Source: Chitinophaga nivalis
Lineage (GTDB): Bacteria > Bacteroidota > Bacteroidia > Chitinophagales > Chitinophagaceae
NCBI RefSeq assembly: GCF_025989125.1
Contig: NZ_JAPDNR010000001.1
Span: 2,462,301-2,526,300 of the forward strand
DNA length: 64,000 nucleotides
Reading direction: 5' to 3'
Positions 54,539-62,241 of the stretch are shown here, piece by piece. The stretch's first letter is position 1, and the number at the start of each line of letters is the position of its first letter. The position numbers and the translations under genes are program-made. The notes below the pieces were generated by a model. It was not told the DNA's origin. It saw only the letters and a list, made by a program, of their open reading frames with translations, and did not search any database.

Positions 54539-56075
54539 ATTCACGATATCCCAGTATTTGATTATTTTTTTCTTTAACAACAAGTACTTTGGTCAGCGGA
54601 GCGTTTCCGTTGCCTGCCGATTCCGAAAATACATGAAATTTCACAGATGGGGCGGATGCATTTAGCGCTTCCTGGCTGATATGATTCCTTTTCCGGTTAA
54701 TAAATACTTTCGGCAAGGCTTTTTCGACGAAGTTTTTTTCTGTCAGCAGGCTGTCCATCGCTGTTTGTAGTTCCGGGTCTGTGGTATGGCTGTTATCTGA
54801 AGGATGTGGGACAGCGATAAAATCATCCAGTACTTTCCCTCTGGCTTCCAGGTTGTCGCGGCGGTTCTGTACACTGTTGACAAAGGTATTGCTGCCGTCG
54901 GTACTGGGATCCCGTTCGTTGATGACCGGCTGGATGGAAGGATCTCCGAGCAGGTAAAACTGGGCGGCTGTTTTCAGCTCATAGGGGTCCAGGGTAGGGC
55001 CCATTTCATGCAGAAAACGTTGCCGGGCTTCCAGCAATGCCCGGCCGGTAGAGGCGCCGTTCAGCACATTGATGAGAAAGAACTGGGTCAGCAGGTCTGC
55101 CAGTCCTTGTCCGGTGGGTGGCCCGTAGGCAATATTGGAGCTGCCTACAAAAGCCAGTGCCTGTTGCAGCATATAGCTGTTGGCCATGCTGATGAGATGA
55201 TCGGTATTCTTCCGCGGGTCAAATAACTGGCCGCCATAGCAACATTCTGCCGCCACAATGGTACCGGGTGATAGTTTCCGGTCCAGACCATCAGACCTTA
55301 ATGCCAGCGGAAAATCATAGGCTTTCTGGCCGTAAAAGGCCGGATCATTAATGGCGCCGTGGCAATTGATGAAATGTGTTTTGGGAGATAATTGTTCGGC
55401 TGTCCATTGGCCGCCCTTACTGGTTTCTTCTCCCGGAAAAACCATCAGCCGGGCATGATCGCCAAAAATATTTTTCAGGCTGTTCTGGGTAGAATCCTGC
55501 CAGTCGAACGTGCTGATGGAATAATAGTTTTTATATTCATTTTGCGGTAAAGGAACCGCTTTACGTATGGTATTGATCAGTGTTTGCAGGTAGGTGATAT
55601 CTGTTTGCCCCGGTACATCCGGCAGCCGGCCTACCACCCGGGTTGGTGCGATAAATTTCCCCGGATCGGTATCGTAGGGCGTATCGCAGGCATAAGGCAG
55701 ATCACTGGGAATAAATCCATCCGGATCATTATCTCCGGATAGTAAATTTTTTAACCGTTGAAAGGGAATAATGTCCTGGGCACCAATGAGCAGCAGGTAT
55801 CCCGGCGCAAAAAAGCGGTAGAGGTCATCAATGGCTTTTTTACATTGCATTTCATCGGCGTGGTCTGTTACAGGGGTAGCCTGACAGTTTTTCATCTGTT
55901 CAATATCATCCAGCAAAATGAGATGGGATTCCAGGTGTCTGGTTGCATCAAATGATTGCAGGGCTTTCAGGTCGTCCAATATCGCTGTATGCTTGTCTCC
56001 ATACTTTTTGCTTAATGCAGCTTTATTGGTTATAATGAGTTTCGTCGTCAGCATATTCAATACAGGGGATGCCAT
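54525..56075 (-). CDS. C25 (gingipain/caspase-like) cysteine peptidase, first gene of the ternary-system operon
   Basis: A 516-residue protein with a caspase-hemoglobinase fold signature. A strand ends in His239 (THFINCHGA), and the next strand ends in the Cys278/Cys279 pair (IVAAECCYGG), the His-Cys dyad arrangement of clan CD peptidases of the gingipain C25 family. Upstream, FFAPGYLLLIGAQDIIP and APTRVVGRLPDVPG match the C25 N-terminal subdomain. There is no signal peptide, so unlike gingipains it should act in the cytoplasm. The C-terminal third (about 380-516) is unlike known peptidases and could bind partners. An alternative start at Met8 (56054) is possible. Position at the head of the operon makes it a candidate effector. 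Confidence 0.78.
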   Translation of the reverse strand: MASPVLNMLTTKLIITNKAALSKKYGDKHTAILDDLKALQSFDATRHLESHLILLDDIEQMKNCQATPVTDHADEMQCKKAIDDLYRFFAPGYLLLIGAQDIIPFQRLKNLLSGDNDPDGFIPSDLPYACDTPYDTDPGKFIAPTRVVGRLPDVPGQTDITYLQTLINTIRKAVPLPQNEYKNYYSISTFDWQDSTQNSLKNIFGDHARLMVFPGEETSKGGQWTAEQLSPKTHFINCHGAINDPAFYGQKAYDFPLALRSDGLDRKLSPGTIVAAECCYGGQLFDPRKNTDHLISMANSYMLQQALAFVGSSNIAYGPPTGQGLADLLTQFFLINVLNGASTGRALLEARQRFLHEMGPTLDPYELKTAAQFYLLGDPSIQPVINERDPSTDGSNTFVNSVQNRRDNLEARGKVLDDFIAVPHPSDNSHTTDPELQTAMDSLLTEKNFVEKALPKVFINRKRNHISQEALNASAPSVKFHVFSESAGNGNAPLTKVLVVKEKNNQILGYREYVSR

Positions 56076-56094
56076 GTTATCCAGGTTAAGCGCT

Positions 56095-56121
56095 CAAAAA
56101 TATTGAAATAAAGGATAACAA
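56095..56121 (-). promoter_or_regulatory. Promoter of the seven-gene peptidase/ternary-system operon
   Basis: On the minus strand, TTG (56121-56119) is followed after 16 nt by TATTTTTG (56102-56095), an exact -7 match 19 nt before the peptidase ATG. The spacer is slightly short. Confidence 0.5.
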
Positions 56122-56166
56122 GCATGGCTTTTCATTACAATAGTAAACTTGTCATACGCATCGTAC

Positions 56167-56196
56167 TTGCATAGTGGAAAGTAAAGCGTATTTTAG
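56167..56196 (+). promoter_or_regulatory. Candidate promoter of the DUF6807 gene
   Basis: TTG (56167-56169), a 19-nt spacer and TATTTTAG (56189-56196; one mismatch to TAnnTTTG) lie 18 nt before the ATG at 56215, back to back with the divergent operon promoter. Confidence 0.4.
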
Positions 56197-56214
56197 TCAA
56201 TATGTTTCCTCCTT

Positions 56215-57435
56215 ATGAAAACGTTCATTCTCTTCTACTTATTGCTGTTAACAACCATATCAGCCGGTGCGCAGCACACCACCCGGTTCCGGGTCAAAGC
56301 CGGTCCGTTTGCCCGCGAAAACAGTGTGATCCAGACCGTATTTGTTCCGGCAGATACCACGGCGCTGGCACTGATAGAAATAACCGATGGTAAACGTACA
56401 CCCGTACCCGTGAATATCATGGAAGGAGGACTTTGCTGGGTGATGAGTGGCTATACACCTGCCGGCGCTGAAAGAGAATATGAGTTACTGAAAACAGCGG
56501 AACTGCCTCCGTCCGGCATGCAGGCCACTATCCGGGATGGCGCCGTTGTGCTGCAGGAAGGCCCGCAAGCCATTCTGCAATACAATTTCAACACAGTATC
56601 ACCGCCGCCCGGAACAGATACTGTGTACAACCGCAGCGGATTTATTCATCCGTTATGGGCCCCCAACGGCGCAGTACTGACCCAGATCTTTCCCAATGCC
56701 GGACACCGGCATCATATGGGTATATGGAATCCGTGGACCCATACGTTGTTTGAAGGAAAAGAAACTGATTTCTGGAACGTACAGAAAAAACAAGGAAAAG
56801 TAAGATTCTCGGAATTGCTGGGTGTCATCAACGGAGGCGCTTCCTGTGGCTTTGCTGCTCATCAGGAACATGTCGCCTTTTTAGCCGATGGCACCACAAA
56901 AACAGCCATCAACGAAGTATGGGTGGTGCAGGCTTTCCCTGCTACCCATGGTGGCTCCCGCCGGGAATGGGATTTTACTTCCATTTTAACACCTGCCTCA
57001 GATAGTGGTATTACCTTGCTGCAATATCGCTATGGCGGTGGATTTGGACTGCGGGCTACCCCCGCCTTTACCGCCACTACCAGCCAGGTGCTTACTTCCG
57101 AAGGCAAAACCCGCAAAGATGCCGACAGCACCCGCGCGCGCTGGGTGAAAATTACCGGCAATACGCCGGCCGGAAAAGCGGGCATGCTGATTATGAATTA
57201 TCCGGGTAACTACGATTCTCCGGAAGCACTGCGGGTATGGCCGGAAAATATGGAAGGCGGAGAACTGATGCTCAACTATAGTCCTACCCGCATGACCTCC
57301 TGGTTCTTAAAACCCGAACAAACTTACCTGCTGAAATACCGGGTGATGGTGTATAACGGAGATATTACCGCTACCGAAGCAGAAGCAGCATGGCAGGAAT
57401 TCGCCCATCCACCGGATGTTATTGTAGAACATTGA
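56215..57435 (+). CDS. Secreted DUF6807 (PmoA-like) family protein
   Basis: A 406-residue exported protein. The signal peptide (about 1-19, ending SAGAQ) precedes a beta-rich chain with the family features RSGFIHPLWAPNGAVLTQ, HRHHMGIWNPWT (a His cluster that could bind metal) and NEVWVVQAF. Databases call this family PmoA or methane oxygenase-like, but it is not a methane monooxygenase. It commonly occurs in carbohydrate-utilisation loci of Bacteroidetes. Here it stands alone, divergent from the peptidase operon and followed by a terminator, and shows no link to either neighbouring system. Confidence 0.85.
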   Translation: MKTFILFYLLLLTTISAGAQHTTRFRVKAGPFARENSVIQTVFVPADTTALALIEITDGKRTPVPVNIMEGGLCWVMSGYTPAGAEREYELLKTAELPPSGMQATIRDGAVVLQEGPQAILQYNFNTVSPPPGTDTVYNRSGFIHPLWAPNGAVLTQIFPNAGHRHHMGIWNPWTHTLFEGKETDFWNVQKKQGKVRFSELLGVINGGASCGFAAHQEHVAFLADGTTKTAINEVWVVQAFPATHGGSRREWDFTSILTPASDSGITLLQYRYGGGFGLRATPAFTATTSQVLTSEGKTRKDADSTRARWVKITGNTPAGKAGMLIMNYPGNYDSPEALRVWPENMEGGELMLNYSPTRMTSWFLKPEQTYLLKYRVMVYNGDITATEAEAAWQEFAHPPDVIVEH

Positions 57436-57450
57436 TCTGATCTATATCAT

Positions 57451-57515
57451 TGCCATCATCAAAAAATAAAACAGCTAATTGTTTACCTGTTTATTTTTTG
57501 ATGATGGCATTTTTG
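57451..57515 (+). terminator. Terminator of the DUF6807 gene
   Basis: A long stem (TGCCATCATCAAAAAAT and complement, one bulge, about 23 bp; arms 57451-57474 and 57487-57509) is followed by TTTTT. It separates this gene from the type VI secretion genes. Confidence 0.85.
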
Positions 57516-57542
57516 TTCGTAATAAATTTCACTGTATCTTTA
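57512..57542 (+). promoter_or_regulatory. Candidate promoter of the tssH-tssB-tssC operon
   Basis: TTTG (57512-57515), a 19-nt spacer and TATCTTTA (57535-57542; one mismatch to TAnnTTTG). The -33 box overlaps the tail of the preceding terminator, so the operon seems insulated from upstream transcription. Confidence 0.5.
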
Positions 57543-57617
57543 TTGCACTTCTTATAGGAAGGATACCATACTACTTTTTTATTGTTAACCCGATCCGAAA
57601 AACCACCATTCCTCCAG

Positions 57618-60104
57618 ATGGCCCTGTCAGTATTAAATATGCCCGGCAGTGACGTGCAAACCATTGTTTATATTGCCGGCACACTCGCCAAAGACTATCA
57701 TCATTTTCATTATACTGCTGCTCACTTAATGTGTGCCTGTATCCATCGTGCAGCCGGATTACTGCCGGCTTTACACCAGGCTGGTATAGATGTGTCGTAC
57801 CTGGAAGAGTGGGCTACCATACGCCTGCAGGAACTGCCATATACTACGGACGCATCGCCGGAGCCAACGGCAGATGCTACTGCGAAGGCAGTATTGCAGG
57901 AGGCAACGCTGGTAGCCACGGAAATAAATCCACTGACCGCAGCCGGCTGGCGGATACTGATTGCTTTGTGTACACCCGGTGTTGCTTTTCCGCGGGAACA
58001 GCTGGCAACACTACCCCTTACCCGGCCCCGGCTGATAACTATGCTGCAGCAGGAAACTGGATTATATCCGGAAGATAACGACAACGGTTATATGAAAAAT
58101 ACCGGAACAACAGCGTTGCCCTACCTGCGTTGTCTGACCGATATTTCCTTACGCGACCAGCTGCCGCCGGTTGTTGGGAGAGAGGGCGCATTGCAGGAAA
58201 TCATTGCACTCATCAGCCGCCAACATCGGCCGCATGTATTGATCACCGGCGGCGGCGGTGTGGGAAAAACCTCGCTGGCAGCCGGGCTGGCCCGGGCAAT
58301 CCTGGAACACCGGGTACCCCTGGCACTGCAAAAAATGAGCTTGTATATACTGGACAGCACTACTTTCCTCGCGGCATCTACTACTGCTGCACCGGAAACA
58401 CAGCTGCTGCAGGCCATATCGCCACTGATGACCACTGGCAATTTGTTGCTTTTCATAGATGACCTGCACCTGCTGTCAGAAAAAATCACGGCAGGCGATA
58501 TGCTCCGGGTGATAAAAACATGGACGGGAAAAACAACGGTGATATTGATTGGTACCGTTACCCCAGAAGGTTTTCGACAACAGATTGCCCCGCACAGGCA
58601 ATGGTTGTTTTATTTTGATAGCATAACACTCGCTGCGCCGGATGAACCGCTGGCTGTTCGGATGATCACTGCTGTCTTGCCTGCCTATACTGCCGGTTAT
58701 TCCCTGGCAGTATCACAGGAAAGTATACACGAAGCCGTGCGTTTAGCGAATCGGTATCAACAAGAGCGATGTTTGCCGGATAGTGCCCTGCGCCTGATCG
58801 ACCGTACGCTGGCAGCAGTGCAGGTGATGCAGGAAACCTGCGAACACCTGTTGGAGGAACTGCAGCAGGAACTGGCCTTACTGCTGGCACGCGCCGCGCC
58901 GGCTGCTGCAGAATGGGCATGGTTTTACCGGCGGGTATTACAACAGCTAGGGCCCCTGTTGACAGGGAAATCTACCGTAGCTGCTACCATTCAGGATCAA
59001 GCCAATCAAGCCCACCTGCCACAACAACTACAGGCGCTGCTGGAAGAATTAGGAGGATACACCCGGATAAAGCAAGCCACCATTACCCCCGCAGACCTGG
59101 CGACAGTGGTAGCTGCCAGCACGGGTATTCCCGCAGGGAAAATACAAACCAACGAAAAAGGCCGCCTGCTGCAACTGGAAACAAACTTACGCCGGCGGGT
59201 CATCGGGCAGGATCATGCCATAAAAGAAGTAACGGATGCCATACTCGCCTCCAGAGCAGGCCTGGGCAATCCTGGAAAACCGATCGCCTCTTTTTTCTTT
59301 ACCGGGCCTACCGGCACCGGCAAAACAGCCCTGGCCAAAGCGCTGGCAGATGGCCTGTTCCGCGATGAACATTGCCTGATCCGTTTTGATATGTCGGCAT
59401 TTAAAGAAGCGCACACCGTGGCGCTGCTTTGCGGCGCGCCACCAGGATATGTAGGATATGAAGCCGGCGGCCTGCTGATAAATAAAATACGCCGGCAACC
59501 ATATGCTGTAGTATTGTTTGATGAAATAGAAAAAGCACATCCGGCCATATTTGATATTTTCCTGCAGATCATGGATGAAGGAACATTGCATGACAGACAT
59601 GGACAGGTGGGCGACTTCTCCCACGCCCTGATTTTATTTACTTCCAATATAGGAAGTGCATTAATCACCGAATCCTTTCAGCAAAATGTACTGCTCACAG
59701 ATCATGCACTCCGGGAAATGCTGGCCGGTCATTTCAGGCCGGAGTTTTTAGGCAGACTGACATCCATCATTCCCTTTCATCCGGTGCAGCTGGCCAACAT
59801 CAGACAGATATTGGATATACAGTTGCAGCCTTTGCAATACCAGTTGCAACAACAGGGAATCACGCTGCAGGTAACCGCTGCCGCCCGGGAATACCTGTCG
59901 CAGCAGGGATATTCACCGCAATTCGGCGTACGGCCGCTGCAGGAAGTGATCCGCCGCCGGCTGCAGCAGCCATTGTCCCGTATGCTGCTCGAAGGCAGCC
60001 TGCAGGAACAAATGGCCATCTTCCTGGATATAAAGGAAGAACAACCCGTGTGGCACCTGGAAAATGCAGCAGACAATACTTCCGGAAATCAAACATGCAA
60101 ATAA
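57618..60104 (+). CDS. clpV: Type VI secretion ClpV/TssH-like AAA+ ATPase
   Basis: An 828-residue double-ring AAA+ ATPase of the ClpA/ClpB class, expected to disassemble contracted TssB/TssC sheaths. A Clp N-domain-like repeat (about 10-150) is followed by D1 with Walker A GGGGVGKTS (about 211-219) and Walker B FIDD (Asp281-Asp282, with Asp where Glu is usual), a short middle segment, and D2 with Walker A GPTGTGKT (about 563-570), Walker B LFDEIEKAHP and an intact arginine-finger region FRPEFLGRL. The D1 region lacks the usual ALERRFQ arginine fingers. tssB follows 1 bp after the stop. The start is uncertain: ATG 57618 is preferred, but an in-frame TTG at 57582 and ATG at 57639 are alternatives. 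Confidence 0.88.
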   Translation: MALSVLNMPGSDVQTIVYIAGTLAKDYHHFHYTAAHLMCACIHRAAGLLPALHQAGIDVSYLEEWATIRLQELPYTTDASPEPTADATAKAVLQEATLVATEINPLTAAGWRILIALCTPGVAFPREQLATLPLTRPRLITMLQQETGLYPEDNDNGYMKNTGTTALPYLRCLTDISLRDQLPPVVGREGALQEIIALISRQHRPHVLITGGGGVGKTSLAAGLARAILEHRVPLALQKMSLYILDSTTFLAASTTAAPETQLLQAISPLMTTGNLLLFIDDLHLLSEKITAGDMLRVIKTWTGKTTVILIGTVTPEGFRQQIAPHRQWLFYFDSITLAAPDEPLAVRMITAVLPAYTAGYSLAVSQESIHEAVRLANRYQQERCLPDSALRLIDRTLAAVQVMQETCEHLLEELQQELALLLARAAPAAAEWAWFYRRVLQQLGPLLTGKSTVAATIQDQANQAHLPQQLQALLEELGGYTRIKQATITPADLATVVAASTGIPAGKIQTNEKGRLLQLETNLRRRVIGQDHAIKEVTDAILASRAGLGNPGKPIASFFFTGPTGTGKTALAKALADGLFRDEHCLIRFDMSAFKEAHTVALLCGAPPGYVGYEAGGLLINKIRRQPYAVVLFDEIEKAHPAIFDIFLQIMDEGTLHDRHGQVGDFSHALILFTSNIGSALITESFQQNVLLTDHALREMLAGHFRPEFLGRLTSIIPFHPVQLANIRQILDIQLQPLQYQLQQQGITLQVTAAAREYLSQQGYSPQFGVRPLQEVIRRRLQQPLSRMLLEGSLQEQMAIFLDIKEEQPVWHLENAADNTSGNQTCK

Positions 60105-60105
60105 A

Positions 60106-60552
60106 ATGAATGATCATTATGGTATTGGCGGCACGGAAGTGCGGCCGGACGCCAGCGAAGCGATGGCGGATATCTCGCAGAACCGTACCCTGTTTGCCGA
60201 AAAACTCACGCCGCAAGCACCGGTAAAACCAGTGGTGGTAGAAGGCCTTACTTCCGTGGAAGGGGTCTTTCAACACTACAGCCCCACCGTGCAGGTAGAT
60301 TTTCAGGATGCAGCCGGACAAACGGTGGTAGAAACGCTGGCATTTCATCACCTGGGTGATTTTGGGGTAAAAGGTATGACGGCGCAAAGTGATTTTCTGC
60401 GCGACCTGTCTGCTGAAAAAGAACAATACCTGAAAATCATGCAACAACTACAAACCAACAAAATCCTGCAGGCAGCGCTGGCAGATCCTGCTGCCCGAAA
60501 AGCGATGCTGGCCACCATTCAGTGCTTGTTGCAGGAGCTGCAACCCCGATAG
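60106..60552 (+). CDS. tssB: Type VI secretion sheath small subunit TssB (T6SSiii type)
   Basis: A 148-residue protein that pairs with TssC to build the contractile sheath. It is short and acidic, with VQVDFQDAAGQTVVETLAF, HHLGDFGVKGMTAQSDFLRDL and a helical tail (KEQYLKIMQQLQTNKILQAA), the layout of Bacteroidetes TssB. It starts one base after the clpV stop and ends 38 bp before tssC. A longer frame beginning inside clpV (60064) is unlikely. The order clpV-tssB-tssC and the TssC type identify the Bacteroidetes subtype iii. Confidence 0.88.
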   Translation: MNDHYGIGGTEVRPDASEAMADISQNRTLFAEKLTPQAPVKPVVVEGLTSVEGVFQHYSPTVQVDFQDAAGQTVVETLAFHHLGDFGVKGMTAQSDFLRDLSAEKEQYLKIMQQLQTNKILQAALADPAARKAMLATIQCLLQELQPR

Positions 60553-60590
60553 TATCCGATTCCTTTTTCGCAATCTTCATTTCATCGATT

Positions 60591-61943
60591 ATGTTATCTC
60601 CCGAAAAAAAACAAGATACGCAACAACCAGCCACCACTGCCCTCCGGTATACAACGGAGCTGGCAAAGTACGGCGGTTTTGAATTGCTGGAAACGACCAT
60701 CGCAGGTACACAGAATTTAAACCCGGAACGCAGGGCGCGCCGGAATATTTTTCTCACCGAAACCAGCAAAAAAGAAGAACGGGATCAACTCCGGAAAACC
60801 CTATCGCTGTGGGAAAAAGTACTATTGGCCGTCGCGGAGTTGCCCGCCATGGCCGCCTTTTGCCAGGCCCGGGCCATGGAAGCAGAACAGATATTGTCTG
60901 CTAATCTGGCTACCGCTATAACGGCCACGCATGCACTGGAACAGGCTTACCGCAATGTGGCGTTGTTCTTTAAAAATGCGTCGGCAGACAAAGTGAAAAA
61001 TGTGTCCTTCATCAACGTCGCACCGGAACAACTGAAAGACCTGGATAACACCCGGTTTATTGATGCGATACAAGCTACCCTGGTGAATAATTATGATCGT
61101 CTCGATCTGCGCGGTAATTACAGCCTGCTGGTTATTTCCGGTTACCTGGGCTCCAACAGGGTATTGGAAAAATGGGCAAAGATTGCACATGAAAATAAAG
61201 TGCTGCTGATCACTGATTTTGCACACCTGGATGCGCCGGACGACGTGATGGAGATGTTTGAAACGGCTAACCTGACCGGTGGTGAAATTCACCGCTCCAA
61301 TGTGATCATGGCTTGTAATTGGCTGGTAGGGCGTGGCAGGCTGCCCGAAGCCGGTGAGGCGGAACACCTGTATGTACCGCCATCCGGTGCCCTGGCCGGA
61401 AAAATCTATCATACGCTGATGTCGCAGGTAACCGCCGGTAAAAAATTTGGTGGCATGAATGAGGTGGATGGCGTTAAGTTCGAACTGAAAAAAAGTGAGA
61501 TTGCCAGCCTGGAAAAAATGGGATTGATTCCCATGGTAAAAGAATATGGGAAAGTCATGGCGTTCAGCGCAAAAACGTTGTTCAACGGAGATAATCCCGG
61601 TTTGCAAACCTATTCTGTGGTCCGCGTATTTGATTATGTAACCAAGGTACTGATGGATTTTCTGAACCGGCGGGCGTTTGAAAACTTTAACGCCAATACC
61701 CGCAAAGACCTCATGAAACAAATCATCCGTTTCCTGGATAGTATCACGGGGCCGGATAAACTAATCGAGGATTTCAGCATTCGCCGTTTTGAACAGGATG
61801 CCCGGCAGAAAGATCGTATCCACCTGGATATTCACCTGAAACCTTACTTCCCGGCTAAAAACTTTCTTATTAAAATGGAGGGACAGAAAGGAGAAGAAAC
61901 AACGGATTGGGATACGGTTTATGAACAGGATACGTCGTCATAA
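60591..61943 (+). CDS. tssC: Type VI secretion sheath large subunit TssC (DUF5458 type, T6SSiii)
   Basis: A 450-residue sheath subunit. It matches the Bacteroidetes DUF5458/TssC family: TTELAKYGGFELLETTIAGTQNLNPERRARRNIFLTE at the start (quoted here only as landmarks AKYGGFELLE and NPERRARRNIFL), a middle with LLVISGYLGSNRVLEKWAKI and SNVIMACNWLVGRGRLPEAG, and a C-terminal region with KLIEDFSIRRFEQD and DIHLKPYFPAKNFLIKMEG. The final strands pack into the sheath. The ATG at 60591 (MLSPEKK) is chosen; the frame extends upstream into tssB but without family similarity. The downstream gene is convergent tssF. Confidence 0.92.
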   Translation: MLSPEKKQDTQQPATTALRYTTELAKYGGFELLETTIAGTQNLNPERRARRNIFLTETSKKEERDQLRKTLSLWEKVLLAVAELPAMAAFCQARAMEAEQILSANLATAITATHALEQAYRNVALFFKNASADKVKNVSFINVAPEQLKDLDNTRFIDAIQATLVNNYDRLDLRGNYSLLVISGYLGSNRVLEKWAKIAHENKVLLITDFAHLDAPDDVMEMFETANLTGGEIHRSNVIMACNWLVGRGRLPEAGEAEHLYVPPSGALAGKIYHTLMSQVTAGKKFGGMNEVDGVKFELKKSEIASLEKMGLIPMVKEYGKVMAFSAKTLFNGDNPGLQTYSVVRVFDYVTKVLMDFLNRRAFENFNANTRKDLMKQIIRFLDSITGPDKLIEDFSIRRFEQDARQKDRIHLDIHLKPYFPAKNFLIKMEGQKGEETTDWDTVYEQDTSS

Positions 61944-62241
61944 TGTGCACCGCTGCGCCTGGGTTGGTGTTGGCAGCAGCGGCGCTTTTAACGGCCTATA
62001 TGAGTGATTATTAAGCATCCGGTAAGTGCCTATTTGTACCGACGGTAGGACTGATGATCGTAACGGCAATCTTGATGATTGACAGTGGCGGAACATATGC
62101 CATTCGTGTTTTATCATGACAGCCAGCGATCATGCCTGTTGGCGATATGGGTAAAATAGTTGGGTGGCGGTTGCATTATACGCTTTAAGGTGAGCCGGGT
62201 TATGATTGTGTAGCAGCCAGGGGTAACAGCACAAGAGGTCT
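61944..62241. other. Spacer between convergent tssC and tssF
   Basis: About 298 bp without a recognisable gene. A weak hairpin (CCGCTGC at 61950-61956 with GCAGCGG at 61976-61982, followed by CGCTTTTA) may terminate tssC. The rest shows no promoter, repeat or RNA structure I can support. Such a long gap between convergent genes is larger than elsewhere in this window. Confidence 0.4.

Noticed and set aside
56215..57435. Methane or ammonia monooxygenase
   Set aside because: The PmoA label is only a database family name for DUF6807 proteins; this is a soluble exported beta-rich protein without the membrane topology of a monooxygenase.
60822..61721. A 299-codon minus-strand frame opposite tssC
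   Set aside because: tssC is well supported by family similarity across its length; the antisense translation is rich in His, Phe and Cys without any domain pattern.
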